Numbered from the stretch's first letter, positions 46,093-56,358 are shown. The stretch: DNA of 64,000 nt from Dyella sp. S184 (GCF_009766065.1 NZ_LMUE01000002.1:1275740-1339739), one strand, 5' to 3'. Numbers and translations are program-made. Notes: a model not told the origin generated them from the letters alone.

Positions 46093-47484
46093 ATGAGAAC
46101 GGCAAGCCTGCGCACGCGACTGACCTGGCTGATCATCGCCGTGCAGGTAGGCGTGCTGATTCCGCTGGGGGTGTTGAGCTACCAGCGCGAACTGCGTGAG
46201 ATGGGTTACCTGCTTGACGGACGCTTGGCGCAGGCTGGCCGCACGGTGGGATCGCTGCTCGAACACCTGCCGTCATCCACCATGCCGGGCTCGCCGGATA
46301 TCGCGTTGAGTGCGGAGAACCTGCACAACGCCGTGATGGTGCGGGTCCACCAGCGCAACTACGAACCCGAAGTGGGTTTCCAGGCCTATAGCGCCAGCGG
46401 CAAGCTGCTGGCCGCCACGACCAATTTTGTCGCCCTGCCGGCGCCGACGACCGCAGAGCGCGGTTTCCATGACCTCCAGATTGAAGACCGGGCATGGCGC
46501 ACCTTCACGCTGCAGAACCACTCCGGGCTGGTCATACGCATCGGCGAACGCTATGACAACCGCAATGAAATCACCCGCGCGCTGGTCATGGAGCACAGTC
46601 TTCCGCTGCTGATCGGCCTGCCGCTGCTCGCGCTGCTGGCGGGCCTGGCCGTCAAGCGCGGCTTGCGCCCGCTGGCCTTGCTCACGGAACAGCTGGCAAC
46701 GCGTACGCCGGGAAGCCGTCAGCCGGTCGCAGTCGATCACACGCCACGCGAGATCACACCACTCGTGGTGACGCTGAACCAGCAGCTCGAGCGTCTGGAA
46801 GACACGATCGAACGCGAACACCGGTTCGCCAGCGACGTGGCGCATGAGCTGCGCACGCCACTGACCGCCTCGATGATCCACATTGAAAACGCCCTGATCG
46901 CCAAGGGCCCCGCTGAGATCGAATTCACACTGCACAGCGCACAACAAAGCCTGACCCGGCTGGCGCGCAGGATCGAGCAGATCCTGGCACTCGCCCGACT
47001 GGAAGCAGGTGCCGCCTCACAACAGCGGGTACGCCTCAACCTAATCGCCCTGGCCACCGAAGTCATCGAAGAACTGGCCCCCGTGATCGCCGAGAAGGAC
47101 ATCGCATTCAGCCTCAATCACGACGTGGATGCGTTGTGGGTGCAGGGTCACGAAGCCGCGCTGACGGCAATGTTCCGCAACCTGATCGAGAATGCCCTGC
47201 GCTATACCGGCCAGGAAGGCCGCGTCGAGGTATCGATCGATATCGTGGACCATGAGACGGTGATCAGCATCTGCGATGACGGCCCGGGCATTCCCGCCGA
47301 GCGCAGGGACGTGGTCTTCGAACGCTTCCACCGCGCCACCGAGACCGAATCCCGTGGCTATGGCCTGGGACTCAGCATCGTCCAGCGTGCGATCGAACTG
47401 CATGGCGCCCGTATCGAACTGCTTGCCTCGCCTTTCGGCCATGGGCTGCAGGTGCGCATCCATATGGCTGCGGCGACGGCATAG
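46093..47484 (+). CDS. Sensor histidine kinase (QseC/PmrB-like)
   Basis: A 463-residue inner-membrane kinase. Transmembrane helices at about 10-30 and 172-190 frame a periplasmic sensor domain of about 140 residues. A short HAMP-like region precedes the HisKA box FASDVAHELRTPLTAS with H251. HATPase_c has N box FRNLIENALRYT, G1 DDGPGIP and GYGLGLSIV. The sensor domain has no Glu-rich ExxE metal motif. Upstream of an RND efflux operon in the same direction. Confidence 0.93.
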   Translation: MRTASLRTRLTWLIIAVQVGVLIPLGVLSYQRELREMGYLLDGRLAQAGRTVGSLLEHLPSSTMPGSPDIALSAENLHNAVMVRVHQRNYEPEVGFQAYSASGKLLAATTNFVALPAPTTAERGFHDLQIEDRAWRTFTLQNHSGLVIRIGERYDNRNEITRALVMEHSLPLLIGLPLLALLAGLAVKRGLRPLALLTEQLATRTPGSRQPVAVDHTPREITPLVVTLNQQLERLEDTIEREHRFASDVAHELRTPLTASMIHIENALIAKGPAEIEFTLHSAQQSLTRLARRIEQILALARLEAGAASQQRVRLNLIALATEVIEELAPVIAEKDIAFSLNHDVDALWVQGHEAALTAMFRNLIENALRYTGQEGRVEVSIDIVDHETVISICDDGPGIPAERRDVVFERFHRATETESRGYGLGLSIVQRAIELHGARIELLASPFGHGLQVRIHMAAATA

Positions 47485-47771
47485 CCGTCACTTTAGGCTG
47501 CGTCCAAACCGAATGCCGCATGACTGCGCCGGCGTTCGCGGGGTTGGCAAAAGGTTGCCACAAGGCTGGCTTGCGATCATGCATGGCGTCAGTTTGATGC
47601 TGCCCCAGCAACGTTCCAAGTCATCCCTATGAAACAAACCTGTCGAGTGAATGCGCCCAGTCTTCCCTGACCCGGCACCCCGTCCCCGCACTCCATCCGC
47701 GACGGAATGATGCAAAGCGTTTTCGTCACGTATTAAGTGCCCGTCACACCGATGCTTCCGGAAACATACCC

Positions 47772-50700
47772 ATGCTTGGTCTAGTTCGCCTGGCGCTGTC
47801 ACGGCCCTACACCTTCATCGTGCTGGCGCTGCTCATCCTGATCGCCGGGCCGCTGGCCGCGCTGCGTACCCCCACCGACATCTTCCCGAACATCGGCATC
47901 CCGGTGATCAGCGTGGTGTGGACCTACAAGGGCATGCCACCGGACCAGATGTCCGGCCGCATCATCTATTACTACGAGCGCACGCTGACCACCTCGGTCA
48001 ACAACATCGAGCACATCGAGTCGCAGTCGCTGCCTGGTGCCGGCGTGGTGAAGATCTTCTTCCAGCCCGGGACCGACATCCGCACCGCGACCGCGCAAGT
48101 CACCTCGATCTCGCAGACGGTGGTGAAACAGATGCCACCCGGCATCACGCCACCACTGATCCTCAACTACAACGCCTCGACCGTGCCGGTGCTGCAGATG
48201 GCACTGTCGAGCAAGACATTGTCCGAATCGAAGATCCGTGACATCGCACAGAACGATGTGCGCACCGTGCTGACCTCGGTGGATGGCGTGGCGATCCCGA
48301 CGCCTTACGGCGGCAAGCAGCGCCAGATCACGCTGGATCTTGACCCGCAGGCGCTCGATGCCAAGGGGCTGTCGGCACAGGACGTTGCCAGTGCACTGGC
48401 CGCGCAAAACCAGATCGTCCCGGTCGGTACCGCCAAGATCGGAACTTACGAATACAACGTAAAGCTCAACAACAGCCCGACCGCGTTCGCTGCGCTGAAC
48501 AACCTGCCGATCAAGACGGTCGACGGCGCGACCATCACGATCGGTGAGGTAGCCCATGTGCGCGACGGCTCGCCACCACAGAACAACGTGGTGCGCGTGG
48601 ATGGCAAGCGTGCAGTACTTATGCCCATCCTGAAAACCGGCAGCGCATCGACGCTGTCCGTGGTTGCCGGCGTCAAGAAGTTGATGCCGCTGATCGAGGA
48701 GACGATGCCGCCGTCGCTGAAAATCTCGATGCTCGACGACCAGTCGGTCTTCGTGAAATCGGCGATTGTCTCGGTGGCGCGCGAAGGCATCATCGCGGCG
48801 TTGCTGACCTCGGTGATGATTTTGGTCTTTCTGGGTAGCTGGCGCTCCACCGTCATCATCGCGGTCTCGATCCCGCTGTCGATCCTGTCCTCGATCGCTC
48901 TGCTCTCGTTGACCGGGCAAACCCTCAACATCATGACACTTGGTGGCCTGGCGCTCGCGGTGGGTATCCTGGTCGACGATGCCACGGTGACCATCGAGAA
49001 CATCAACTGGCATCTCGAACAGGGCAAGGATGTGCACTCGGCGATCATGGATGGCGCCAGGCAGATCGTCACGCCCGCGTTCGTGTCGCTGTTGTGTATC
49101 TGCATCGTGTTCGTGCCGATGTTCATGCTCAATGGCATCGCCGGCTTCCTGTTCCGCCCGATGGCGCTGGCGGTGATCTTCGCGATGGCCTCATCGTTCG
49201 TACTGTCGCGCACGCTGGTGCCGACGATGGCGATGTACCTGCTCAAGCCGCACGACACCGAGAAGGGGGTTGGCGATCACCCCGAGGACACTTACATCAA
49301 CCACCACGAGGGCGACCAGCATCACGCTACCCGGCACGTAATCGTGCGCAAGATGATCGCCTTCCAGCTCGCCTTCGAACATCGCTTCACAATGATTCGC
49401 GATGTTTACTACGCCACTCTCAGCGCAGCGATGGCGCGGCAGAAGCTCTTCATCATCGGTTTCCTGGCATTCGTGCTGGTGTCATTCGCGCTGGTGCCGT
49501 TCCTCGGCCGCGACTTTTTCCCGGATGTCGACGCCGGCTCGATCGCACTGCATGTGCGTGCGCCGATGGGCACCCGCATCGAAGAAACCGCCGCCGAGTT
49601 CGATCGCATCGAAGCTGCGATCCGCAAGGTGATTCCGCCCAATCAGCTGGACAGCGTGATCGACAACATTGGCCTGCCCTTGAGCAGCGTCAACCTGGTC
49701 TACAGCAACACCGGCACCATCGGGCCGGAGGACGGCGACATCCAGGTCGCGCTGAAGGAAGGCCACCAGCCCACCGCCGAATTCGTGAAGAAACTGCGCG
49801 CCGTGCTGCCGAAGGAATTCCCTGGCAGCCAGTTTGCGTTCCTGCCGGCCGACATGACCAGCCAGATCCTTAACTTCGGTGCACCAGCACCGCTGGACGT
49901 ATCGATCGCCGGCCGCAACAGCGCCGCGAATGAAGCCTATGCAATGCAGATCATGACGCGTCTCAAGGCGGTGCCTGGCATTGCCGACGTGCGCCTGCAA
50001 CAGAGCACCAGCTACCCGCAGTTGAACGTGCATGTCGATCGGACCCGCGCCGATGCGCTGGGCATCACCGAAGGCGACGTCACCAACAGCATGGTCTCTA
50101 CGCTGGCCGGCAGTGGTCAGGTGGCACCCGCGTTCTGGCTGGATCCAAAGAATGGCGTTTCCTACGCCATCGTGGCAGCTACACCGCAGTACAAGATGGA
50201 TTCGATGGCCGACCTGGCGCGGTTGCCGGTGACCTCATCCGGCAACAAGGGTAGCCAGATGCTGGGCGGTATCGCCAGCTTCACACGGGAACCCAGTGCA
50301 GCGGTGGTATCGCATTACAACATCCTGCCTGTTTTCGATATCTACGCATCCGTGCAGGACCGCGATCTCGGCGCGGTCGCCGCCGGCGTGAACAAGGTAC
50401 TGGCCGACTTCGCCAAGACCCGGCCCAAGGGCACCATGGTGACCCTGCGTGGCCAGGTCGGCACGATGAACGAGGCTTTCAGCGGACTGCTGTTCGGCCT
50501 GCTCGGTGCGGTGGTGATGATCTACCTGCTGATCGTGGTGAACTTCCAGTCGTGGCTCGATCCCTTCGTGATCATCACCGCCCTGCCCGCGGCGCTGGCC
50601 GGCATTGTCTGGATGCTGTTCGCCAGCCACACCACATTGTCGGTTCCAGCACTGACCGGTGCCATCATGTGCATGGGCGTTGCTACGGCAAACTCGATCC

Positions 50701-51011
50701 TGGTGGTGAGCTTCTGCCGCGAGCGGCTGGAGGTGCATGGCGATCCGATCAAGGCAGCGCTTGAAGCCGGCTTCACCCGTTTCCGCCCGGTCTGCATGAC
50801 CGCACTGGCGATGATCATCGGCATGCTGCCGATGGCGCTGAGCCATGAACAGAACTCGCCACTGGGCCGTGCCGTCATCGGCGGCCTGCTGTTCGCCACG
50901 TTCGCCACGCTGCTGTTCGTGCCGGTGATTTTCAGCATCGTGCATGCCAACGATGAGCAACGCTCACCTTCCGCCGTACCCATGCTTGGAGAAGATCCCC
51001 ATGTCGCATAA
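47772..51011 (+). CDS. RND-family efflux pump, inner-membrane permease
   Basis: A 1,079-residue transporter with 12 transmembrane helices and two large periplasmic loops. The proton-relay Asp pair is in GILVDDATVTIEN (TM4). Porter-domain start TPTDIFPNIGIPVISVVW is typical. A cytoplasmic stretch after TM6 (about residues 495-530) is His-rich: HPEDTYINHHEGDQHHATRH, unusual for drug exporters. It exports substrates across both membranes by H+ antiport with the adaptor and channel that follow. The ATG at 47772 is preceded by a purine-rich GGAAA. Order permease-adaptor-channel differs from the usual adaptor-first arrangement. Confidence 0.93.
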   Translation: MLGLVRLALSRPYTFIVLALLILIAGPLAALRTPTDIFPNIGIPVISVVWTYKGMPPDQMSGRIIYYYERTLTTSVNNIEHIESQSLPGAGVVKIFFQPGTDIRTATAQVTSISQTVVKQMPPGITPPLILNYNASTVPVLQMALSSKTLSESKIRDIAQNDVRTVLTSVDGVAIPTPYGGKQRQITLDLDPQALDAKGLSAQDVASALAAQNQIVPVGTAKIGTYEYNVKLNNSPTAFAALNNLPIKTVDGATITIGEVAHVRDGSPPQNNVVRVDGKRAVLMPILKTGSASTLSVVAGVKKLMPLIEETMPPSLKISMLDDQSVFVKSAIVSVAREGIIAALLTSVMILVFLGSWRSTVIIAVSIPLSILSSIALLSLTGQTLNIMTLGGLALAVGILVDDATVTIENINWHLEQGKDVHSAIMDGARQIVTPAFVSLLCICIVFVPMFMLNGIAGFLFRPMALAVIFAMASSFVLSRTLVPTMAMYLLKPHDTEKGVGDHPEDTYINHHEGDQHHATRHVIVRKMIAFQLAFEHRFTMIRDVYYATLSAAMARQKLFIIGFLAFVLVSFALVPFLGRDFFPDVDAGSIALHVRAPMGTRIEETAAEFDRIEAAIRKVIPPNQLDSVIDNIGLPLSSVNLVYSNTGTIGPEDGDIQVALKEGHQPTAEFVKKLRAVLPKEFPGSQFAFLPADMTSQILNFGAPAPLDVSIAGRNSAANEAYAMQIMTRLKAVPGIADVRLQQSTSYPQLNVHVDRTRADALGITEGDVTNSMVSTLAGSGQVAPAFWLDPKNGVSYAIVAATPQYKMDSMADLARLPVTSSGNKGSQMLGGIASFTREPSAAVVSHYNILPVFDIYASVQDRDLGAVAAGVNKVLADFAKTRPKGTMVTLRGQVGTMNEAFSGLLFGLLGAVVMIYLLIVVNFQSWLDPFVIITALPAALAGIVWMLFASHTTLSVPALTGAIMCMGVATANSILVVSFCRERLEVHGDPIKAALEAGFTRFRPVCMTALAMIIGMLPMALSHEQNSPLGRAVIGGLLFATFATLLFVPVIFSIVHANDEQRSPSAVPMLGEDPHVA

Positions 51012-52206
51012 CGCCGCGCCGCATAACGTCGGCGAGTCGGGAAAGCGCCCGCCGCGTCTCAAACTCGCCATCATCGTCTTCCTCTGCGTGGCCGTGCTGG
51101 TGACGATGATCGGACTCGTTGTGCGCGCCTACGATTACCACCGACTGGCGAAGTGGACCGATGCGCAGGAGCTGCCCACCGTACAGCTGGCTGCGCCATT
51201 GGGCTCGGCGGACACACATCAGACGACGCTGCCCGGCCATGTCGAGGCCTGGATCAGCGCACCGATCTATGCCCGCGTCAGCGGCTATCTGAAGAGCTGG
51301 AGCAAGGACATAGGCAGCACGGTCAAGGCCGGCGACACGTTGGGCATCATCGATACGCCCGAACTGGATCAGCAATTCGATCAGGCCCAGGCCGAGCTGG
51401 TTCGCGCCAAGGCGGACGAACGGCTGGCACAAGTCACCAGCAAGCGCTGGCAGCATCTGCTGACATCCAACTCGGTATCCAAGCAGGAAGCCGATGAAAA
51501 GAGTGGCCAGGCCGAGGTTGCTGCCGCGAATGTGCTCTCGGCCCAGGCCGATGTCGATCGGCTGGCCGCACTGGAAGGATTCAAGCACATCACTGCGCCG
51601 TTCAACGGCACGGTCACCAGCCGCAATACGGACATTGGCGACCTGATCTCCGCCACCAGCGAGAACAGCCCGGCATTGTTCACCGTGGCCGATACCAGCA
51701 AGATGCGCCTCTATGTGCGCGTTCCACAGGGCTATGCATCGTCGATCAAACCCGGCATGAAGGTCACCTTGAACGTGCTCGAACACCCCGGCGTGACCTA
51801 TACGGGCACGCTGATCGGATCATCCGGCTCGGTCAACCAGGCATCGGGTTCGCTGCTGGCGCAGTTCGAGATACGGAATCAGGATGCCGCGCTGCTGCCA
51901 GGCGACTATGCGGAAGTGCATCTGCCGATTGCGATCAGCAGCCGGATGATCACGGTGCCATCGACCGTGCTGATCTTCCGCGCCGCGGGACCGCAGGTGG
52001 CCGTACTCGGACCGGATGATCGCGTGCAGCTGCACGATGTGCATATCGCGATGGATCTGGGCGATGCGCTGGAAATCGACCAGGGCCTGCTGCCGTCGGA
52101 CAAGATCATCGATCATCCGCCGGATTCATTGATGCAGGGCGACCAGGTACATGTCGCCGCCATGGCGAAGGAGAACGTCGCGCATGAACAGCCCAAGGCA
52201 GAATGA
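51001..52206 (+). CDS. RND efflux pump, periplasmic adaptor (membrane fusion protein)
   Basis: A 401-residue adaptor from ATG 51001, preceded by GGAG with 9-nt spacing; it overlaps the permease gene by 11 bp. A membrane anchor (about 20-45), barrel-sandwich/lipoyl halves (about 83-120 and 195-230; VSGYLKSWSKDIGSTVKAGD, ITAPFNGTVTSRNTDIGDLI), a coiled-coil hairpin between them, then beta-barrel and membrane-proximal domains. It links the RND permease to the outer-membrane channel. Confidence 0.93.
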   Translation: MSHNAAPHNVGESGKRPPRLKLAIIVFLCVAVLVTMIGLVVRAYDYHRLAKWTDAQELPTVQLAAPLGSADTHQTTLPGHVEAWISAPIYARVSGYLKSWSKDIGSTVKAGDTLGIIDTPELDQQFDQAQAELVRAKADERLAQVTSKRWQHLLTSNSVSKQEADEKSGQAEVAAANVLSAQADVDRLAALEGFKHITAPFNGTVTSRNTDIGDLISATSENSPALFTVADTSKMRLYVRVPQGYASSIKPGMKVTLNVLEHPGVTYTGTLIGSSGSVNQASGSLLAQFEIRNQDAALLPGDYAEVHLPIAISSRMITVPSTVLIFRAAGPQVAVLGPDDRVQLHDVHIAMDLGDALEIDQGLLPSDKIIDHPPDSLMQGDQVHVAAMAKENVAHEQPKAE

Positions 52207-53710
52207 CTCCATGCTGAGCAAGCCTCCAGTCAACCGCCACACGGCCGCCTGGCGGACCTGTTGCCGCCGTATCCTGCCCGGTTGCCTGATGCTGGCTTTG
52301 GCCGGCTGTTCACTGGCGCCGACGTACCAGCGCCCGGCGATGGCCATCCCGGCGGCCTACAAGGATCACTCGGGACTGTGGACGCAGGCCACGCCGGGCG
52401 ACATGCAGTCGCGCGGCGACTGGTGGAAGATCTTCGGTGATTCCACCCTGGATGGGTTGGAGACCCGCCTCGACCAGGCCAACCCGTCACTGGCGGTCGC
52501 GCTGGCGCGCTATGACATCGCCACCGCCTATGAGGGCGAAGTCCGTTCGCAACTGTTCCCCCAAATCGGCGCGGAGGCCAGTCCGACCAATAACCGCCAG
52601 TCCAACAACCGGCCCTTGCGCGGCAGTAACCAACCCGATGAATACGAGGCCAACACGGCGCAGCTCTCTGCGGGCTACGATCTGGATCTGTGGGGCCGCA
52701 TCCGCAACGAAGTCGCCGCCGGCAACGCGCAGGCCCAGGCCGCCGATGCGGATCTCGCCTCGGCGAAACTGAGCCTGGAATCGCAGCTTGCTGATCAGTA
52801 CATACTTCTGCGCGGCTATGACATCCAGGCGCATATCATCGATGGTTCGCTCGATGAGTACCGCAAAGGGCTGACGACGACCGAGAACCGTTTTGCCGGC
52901 GGTATTGCCTCCGGCCTGTCGGTTTCCCGCGCAAAAACCCAGTTGTCCGATGCGATGGCCCAGGCCGCCGAGGTGACCGCGCAACGTGCCCTCGCCGAAC
53001 ATGCCATCGCCAGCCTGGTCGGCGAACCGGCATCCAGCTTTTCCCTGCCCGCATCGGATGTCCAGATCGGCCTGCCGGAGATTCCGGTGGGCATCCCGTC
53101 AACACTGCTCGAGCGTCGGCCGGATATCGCCGCTGCGGAACGTCGCACTTTTGCCGCGAATGCGGATATCGGCGTGGCGCGCGCCGCCTTCTATCCCGAT
53201 TTCAGCCTTTCCGCGATCCTGGGTTGGCAGAACACCGGCAATGGCAGCCTGCTGAGCGCCGGCAACCGCATGTGGGCGCTGGGCCCGCTGGCCTCGCTGA
53301 ACCTCTTCGACGGTGGCCTGCTGCGAGCCAAGGAACGCAAAGCGCAGGCCGAATTCGATGAAGCTGCGGGGCAATATCGCGCAACCGTACTGAATGCCTT
53401 TCAGCAGGTGGAAGACAACCTGTCGCTGCTCACGAACCTGAGTCGCGAAGCCCATGATGAAGACGCTGCTGCCGACGCTGCCAAGGATTCTGCACAGATC
53501 GCCACCAACCGCTACAGCGAAGGCATCGTCAATTATCTGGACGTCGTCACTGCGCAGACCAGCTACCTTCAGGCCGCGCGCAATGCCGAACAAGTGCGCA
53601 TGCGCCGGTTGCAGGCCAGTGTGGACCTGATCCGTGCCTTGGGCGGTGGCTGGACCAGCGCGCAGATGAAGGACTCGCCCCACGGCCACGCGGTGGCCGC
53701 GGCGCGTTGA
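52184..53710 (+). CDS. RND efflux outer-membrane channel lipoprotein (NodT family)
   Basis: A 508-residue TolC-like channel. ATG 52184 has AAGGAG upstream; an ATG at 52211 is an alternative. It has a lipoprotein signal ending LALAGC, then SLAPTYQRP typical of NodT/OprM proteins. Two OEP repeat halves are present: about 95-290 and 310-495. Barrel and coiled-coil positions agree with the family. Overlaps the adaptor gene by 23 bp, so the three genes form one operon. Confidence 0.93.
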   Translation: MNSPRQNDSMLSKPPVNRHTAAWRTCCRRILPGCLMLALAGCSLAPTYQRPAMAIPAAYKDHSGLWTQATPGDMQSRGDWWKIFGDSTLDGLETRLDQANPSLAVALARYDIATAYEGEVRSQLFPQIGAEASPTNNRQSNNRPLRGSNQPDEYEANTAQLSAGYDLDLWGRIRNEVAAGNAQAQAADADLASAKLSLESQLADQYILLRGYDIQAHIIDGSLDEYRKGLTTTENRFAGGIASGLSVSRAKTQLSDAMAQAAEVTAQRALAEHAIASLVGEPASSFSLPASDVQIGLPEIPVGIPSTLLERRPDIAAAERRTFAANADIGVARAAFYPDFSLSAILGWQNTGNGSLLSAGNRMWALGPLASLNLFDGGLLRAKERKAQAEFDEAAGQYRATVLNAFQQVEDNLSLLTNLSREAHDEDAAADAAKDSAQIATNRYSEGIVNYLDVVTAQTSYLQAARNAEQVRMRRLQASVDLIRALGGGWTSAQMKDSPHGHAVAAAR

Positions 53711-53776
53711 CGGACCGGAGGCCCGGCTTGATGCCGGTCTCGCTGCCACGCGCTTGTCTCCATCTAGCGCAAAAGC

Positions 53777-53802
53777 AAACGGCGGCCCATGGCCGCCGTT
53801 TT
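53777..53802 (+). terminator. Terminator of the RND efflux operon
   Basis: AAACGGCGGCC, CAT loop, GGCCGCCGTTTT: a perfect stem (53779-53787 with 53791-53799) with A and T flanks, 67 bp after the channel gene stop. It may also serve the convergent porin gene. Confidence 0.8.
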
Positions 53803-53921
53803 CCATCCCTGGGTCAAACTCCCTTGCGATAACTCTAGATAAGTTCAGTCTCGATGGGTTCAGCTTGCCATGCCGCTGTGACTGTTTCCGGTCAGCGGCA
53901 TGACAGATATGTCGCCGTCGA

Positions 53922-55268
53922 TCAGAACTTGTAGGTGAGCATCACGCGGTTGTAGGTGAACGACTGGTTGCCCGGATTCAGGTTGTTGATGCCGCCCGAG
54001 GATTTTTCCCAGCGATCGCGGATCTGGAAACCTTTGAGGAAGCCGCTGAAGTTGTAGATGATGTCAAAGTAGGTGTCGTGGAAGTTGCCATTCAGATCGG
54101 TGGTGTATTTGGCGTAAGCACCAACCAACTGCAGACTGTTGTCGAAGAAGCCGTAGGTCATCTTGGCCTTCCACGCGTGACCCGGGCCAGCTTCCACCAG
54201 ACCACGAATCATCGAGGTGGTGTACAGCGGATCCGTGGCGTAATTGGCGGTGAACGGCGAGATGATCGAACCGTCGCCGATAACCGAGCCGGTCTCCTGC
54301 TCTACCTTGTTGTAGAACACATCGAAGCGGCCGTTCGGGATCACGACGCCAAGGTCGGCGCCCCAGGCACGGCTCTGCACGTCGGTACCGGCAATGCCGT
54401 TGATCTTGAGCTTGTTTGCCACCAGCACATTGTCGGAACCGCCGCCATTCTCGGTCAGGCCCTGAAAGCCAATGACCGGATCGAAGCCCGTATCGGTTTT
54501 GAAGACATAGCTGCCGTCGGCGTAGCCCATGCGCGCAAAATCGAGGAAGTCGTAGTACCAGCCCTGCGCCTTCAGGCCGCCGTTGACGTACGTGCTACCC
54601 AAAGCCCACGTGCCGCTGGTCTGTTTCGCCGTCAGCGGCAAGCCCTGGTTACCGCCGTAAAGCGTGTCGCCCTGATAGGCACTGTTGTAGTAGTTGTTGT
54701 CATTGAAATAGTCATCGGACGTGCGGCTCTTGTAGCTGAGTTCACGGATACCGATGATGTTCCAGCCGGCCACCGGCGTGAAAACAGCGCTCAGGGCTTC
54801 GTACGAGTTCGGCAGCAGGCGGCCATCGCTGTTGCCCATCCACGGCGTATTCAGATACTGATAACCAGCCTTCACGTTGACCCAGCTGTTCGCGTACTGC
54901 AGGTACGCCTGGCTCAGCGCCGTCAACGAGTCGCTGGCACCCATCAGCGTGGTATCGACCCGCTTCGGATTGTCGGCAAGCGAGCCCAACGCATTCGCGC
55001 TGACCAGCGACGCGCCGGCACTGAAGCCATCCAGCGAGGCGGTCTGCGCATTGAGCAGGATCGAGCCACCAAAGGCCCGGGCACTCGGCTTCGCAGCAAC
55101 ATCGTAGTCATAGCTACGGTTGAAGTCGTACAGACGAAGCTCACCATCCACATGACCCTGAGTGAAAAGGTCACTGGCGGAATTGATAGTGCTGTCATCG
55201 GCGTGCGCGCTGACACTGAGTGTGCCGAGCACGGCAGCGATGGCTACGGCGACGAGTTTGTTACGCAT
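53922..55268 (-). CDS. OprD-like outer-membrane porin
   Basis: A 448-residue porin. The signal peptide ends SAHA-DD (about residue 23). Mature N-terminus HVDGELRLYDFNRSYD matches OprD-family porins, with repeated amphipathic strands and a C-terminal Phe in RVMLTYKF, as needed for BamA recognition. OprD porins take up small anions, amino acids or peptides; the substrate is not clear. ATG 55268 is preceded by GGAG with 9-nt spacing. Its upstream region holds a series of Pho-box-like repeats. Confidence 0.85.
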   Translation of the reverse strand: MRNKLVAVAIAAVLGTLSVSAHADDSTINSASDLFTQGHVDGELRLYDFNRSYDYDVAAKPSARAFGGSILLNAQTASLDGFSAGASLVSANALGSLADNPKRVDTTLMGASDSLTALSQAYLQYANSWVNVKAGYQYLNTPWMGNSDGRLLPNSYEALSAVFTPVAGWNIIGIRELSYKSRTSDDYFNDNNYYNSAYQGDTLYGGNQGLPLTAKQTSGTWALGSTYVNGGLKAQGWYYDFLDFARMGYADGSYVFKTDTGFDPVIGFQGLTENGGGSDNVLVANKLKINGIAGTDVQSRAWGADLGVVIPNGRFDVFYNKVEQETGSVIGDGSIISPFTANYATDPLYTTSMIRGLVEAGPGHAWKAKMTYGFFDNSLQLVGAYAKYTTDLNGNFHDTYFDIIYNFSGFLKGFQIRDRWEKSSGGINNLNPGNQSFTYNRVMLTYKF

Positions 55269-55622
55269 GATCTGAAGCTCCGCATCGGGGACAAGAATGT
55301 CGTTCTACGGCGCTTTACCCATGGCTGTTACGAGCCATAGGCGGCTCAGCTGCACCGCTCTTGTATTAAGTTTGTGTGATGAATGTGACACTCACGTAAA
55401 TCGCAAATGACAATCGGATTACAGTGCGGCAGCGCATGTCATAACGAAAACTCTTGCGCCAGATCAGCCCATGTTCGTGTGGCCGCCGTCGGCCAGCCCC
55501 AGATAATCCTCACGAAATCCCTAACCCAGCAAAGAGCCGAAGGGTGAGCACCCACGCAACGCACCTCATTAGAAGATAGGGCCAGCGCATGAGGGCCTGG
55601 AAGCTGCTGTTATGCTTGCTCG
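55269..55622. other. Intergenic region between porin and rnt genes
   Basis: This 354-bp divergent gap holds no gene. Its porin-side half contains TGTCAT/TGTCAC-like elements in an 11-bp register (55374-55413), listed separately. I see nothing else of note in it. Confidence 0.6.
55374..55413 (-). promoter_or_regulatory. Pho-box-like repeats upstream of the porin gene
   Basis: On the minus strand TTGTCAT (55407-55413) and GTGTCAC (55385-55391) are 22 bp apart. With the intervening GATTTAC and following ATCACAC they form four 7-bp units spaced by 4 bp, the PhoB half-site register (consensus CTGTCAT). Two of four units match well. Candidate only. Confidence 0.35.
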
Positions 55623-56285
55623 ATGCCTGATTCCTCTTACCGTCCCCCCGTGCGCATGGCCGAGCGTTTCCGCGGCTTTCTCCCCGTCGTGGTTGATGTC
55701 GAAACCGGCGGTTTCGATGCCGAACATGACGCCCTGCTGGAAATCGCCGCTATCCCGTTGACGATGGACGCAGACGGCTGCATGCGCCTGCAACCGGTAG
55801 TGTCGACGCACGTGGAACCGTTTCCCGGCGCGAACCTGGACCCGCGCTCGCTGGAAATTACCGGCATCGATCCTTACAACCCATTGCGTGGCGCACTCGC
55901 CGAGCGGCTGGCGCTGGATCACATCTTCCATGTGGTGCGCGAGGCGGTACGCGAGGCCGGTTGCCAGCGCGCCATCCTGGTGGGCCACAATGCCGCATTC
56001 GACCTGGGATTCCTCAACCAGGCGGTACGTCGCACCGGCCACAAGCGCAATCCGTTTCACCCGTTCAGCTGCTTCGACACGGTCAGTTTCGGCGGCCTTG
56101 CCTATGGACAGACCGTACTCAGCAAGGCGGTACTGGCGGCTGGCTTGTCGTTTGACAGCCGCGAGGCACACTCAGCTGTCTATGACGCGGAACGTACCGC
56201 CGAACTTTTTTGCGAAGTAGTCAATCGCTGGCGCCAACTGGAGCTGCTTGATCAAGCCCGCGGGAGCGGGCTTGATGCCGCCTGA
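55623..56285 (+). CDS. rnt: Ribonuclease T
   Basis: A 220-residue DEDDh 3'-5' exoribonuclease that trims tRNA and other stable RNA 3' ends. Exo [10 protein letters not shown], Exo [13 protein letters not shown] and Exo [17 protein letters not shown] are all present with the expected D-E-D-D and H. Length fits the family. It lies before pstS on the same strand with a 164-bp gap containing a possible promoter for the pst operon. Confidence 0.97.
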   Translation: MPDSSYRPPVRMAERFRGFLPVVVDVETGGFDAEHDALLEIAAIPLTMDADGCMRLQPVVSTHVEPFPGANLDPRSLEITGIDPYNPLRGALAERLALDHIFHVVREAVREAGCQRAILVGHNAAFDLGFLNQAVRRTGHKRNPFHPFSCFDTVSFGGLAYGQTVLSKAVLAAGLSFDSREAHSAVYDAERTAELFCEVVNRWRQLELLDQARGSGLDAA

Positions 56286-56358
56286 AATGAGGCGCAGGCT
56301 GGGGTTTCAGGGTTAGTCGGATGCATTCCACGAAGTTACTGTGACAATCCGTCGACAG

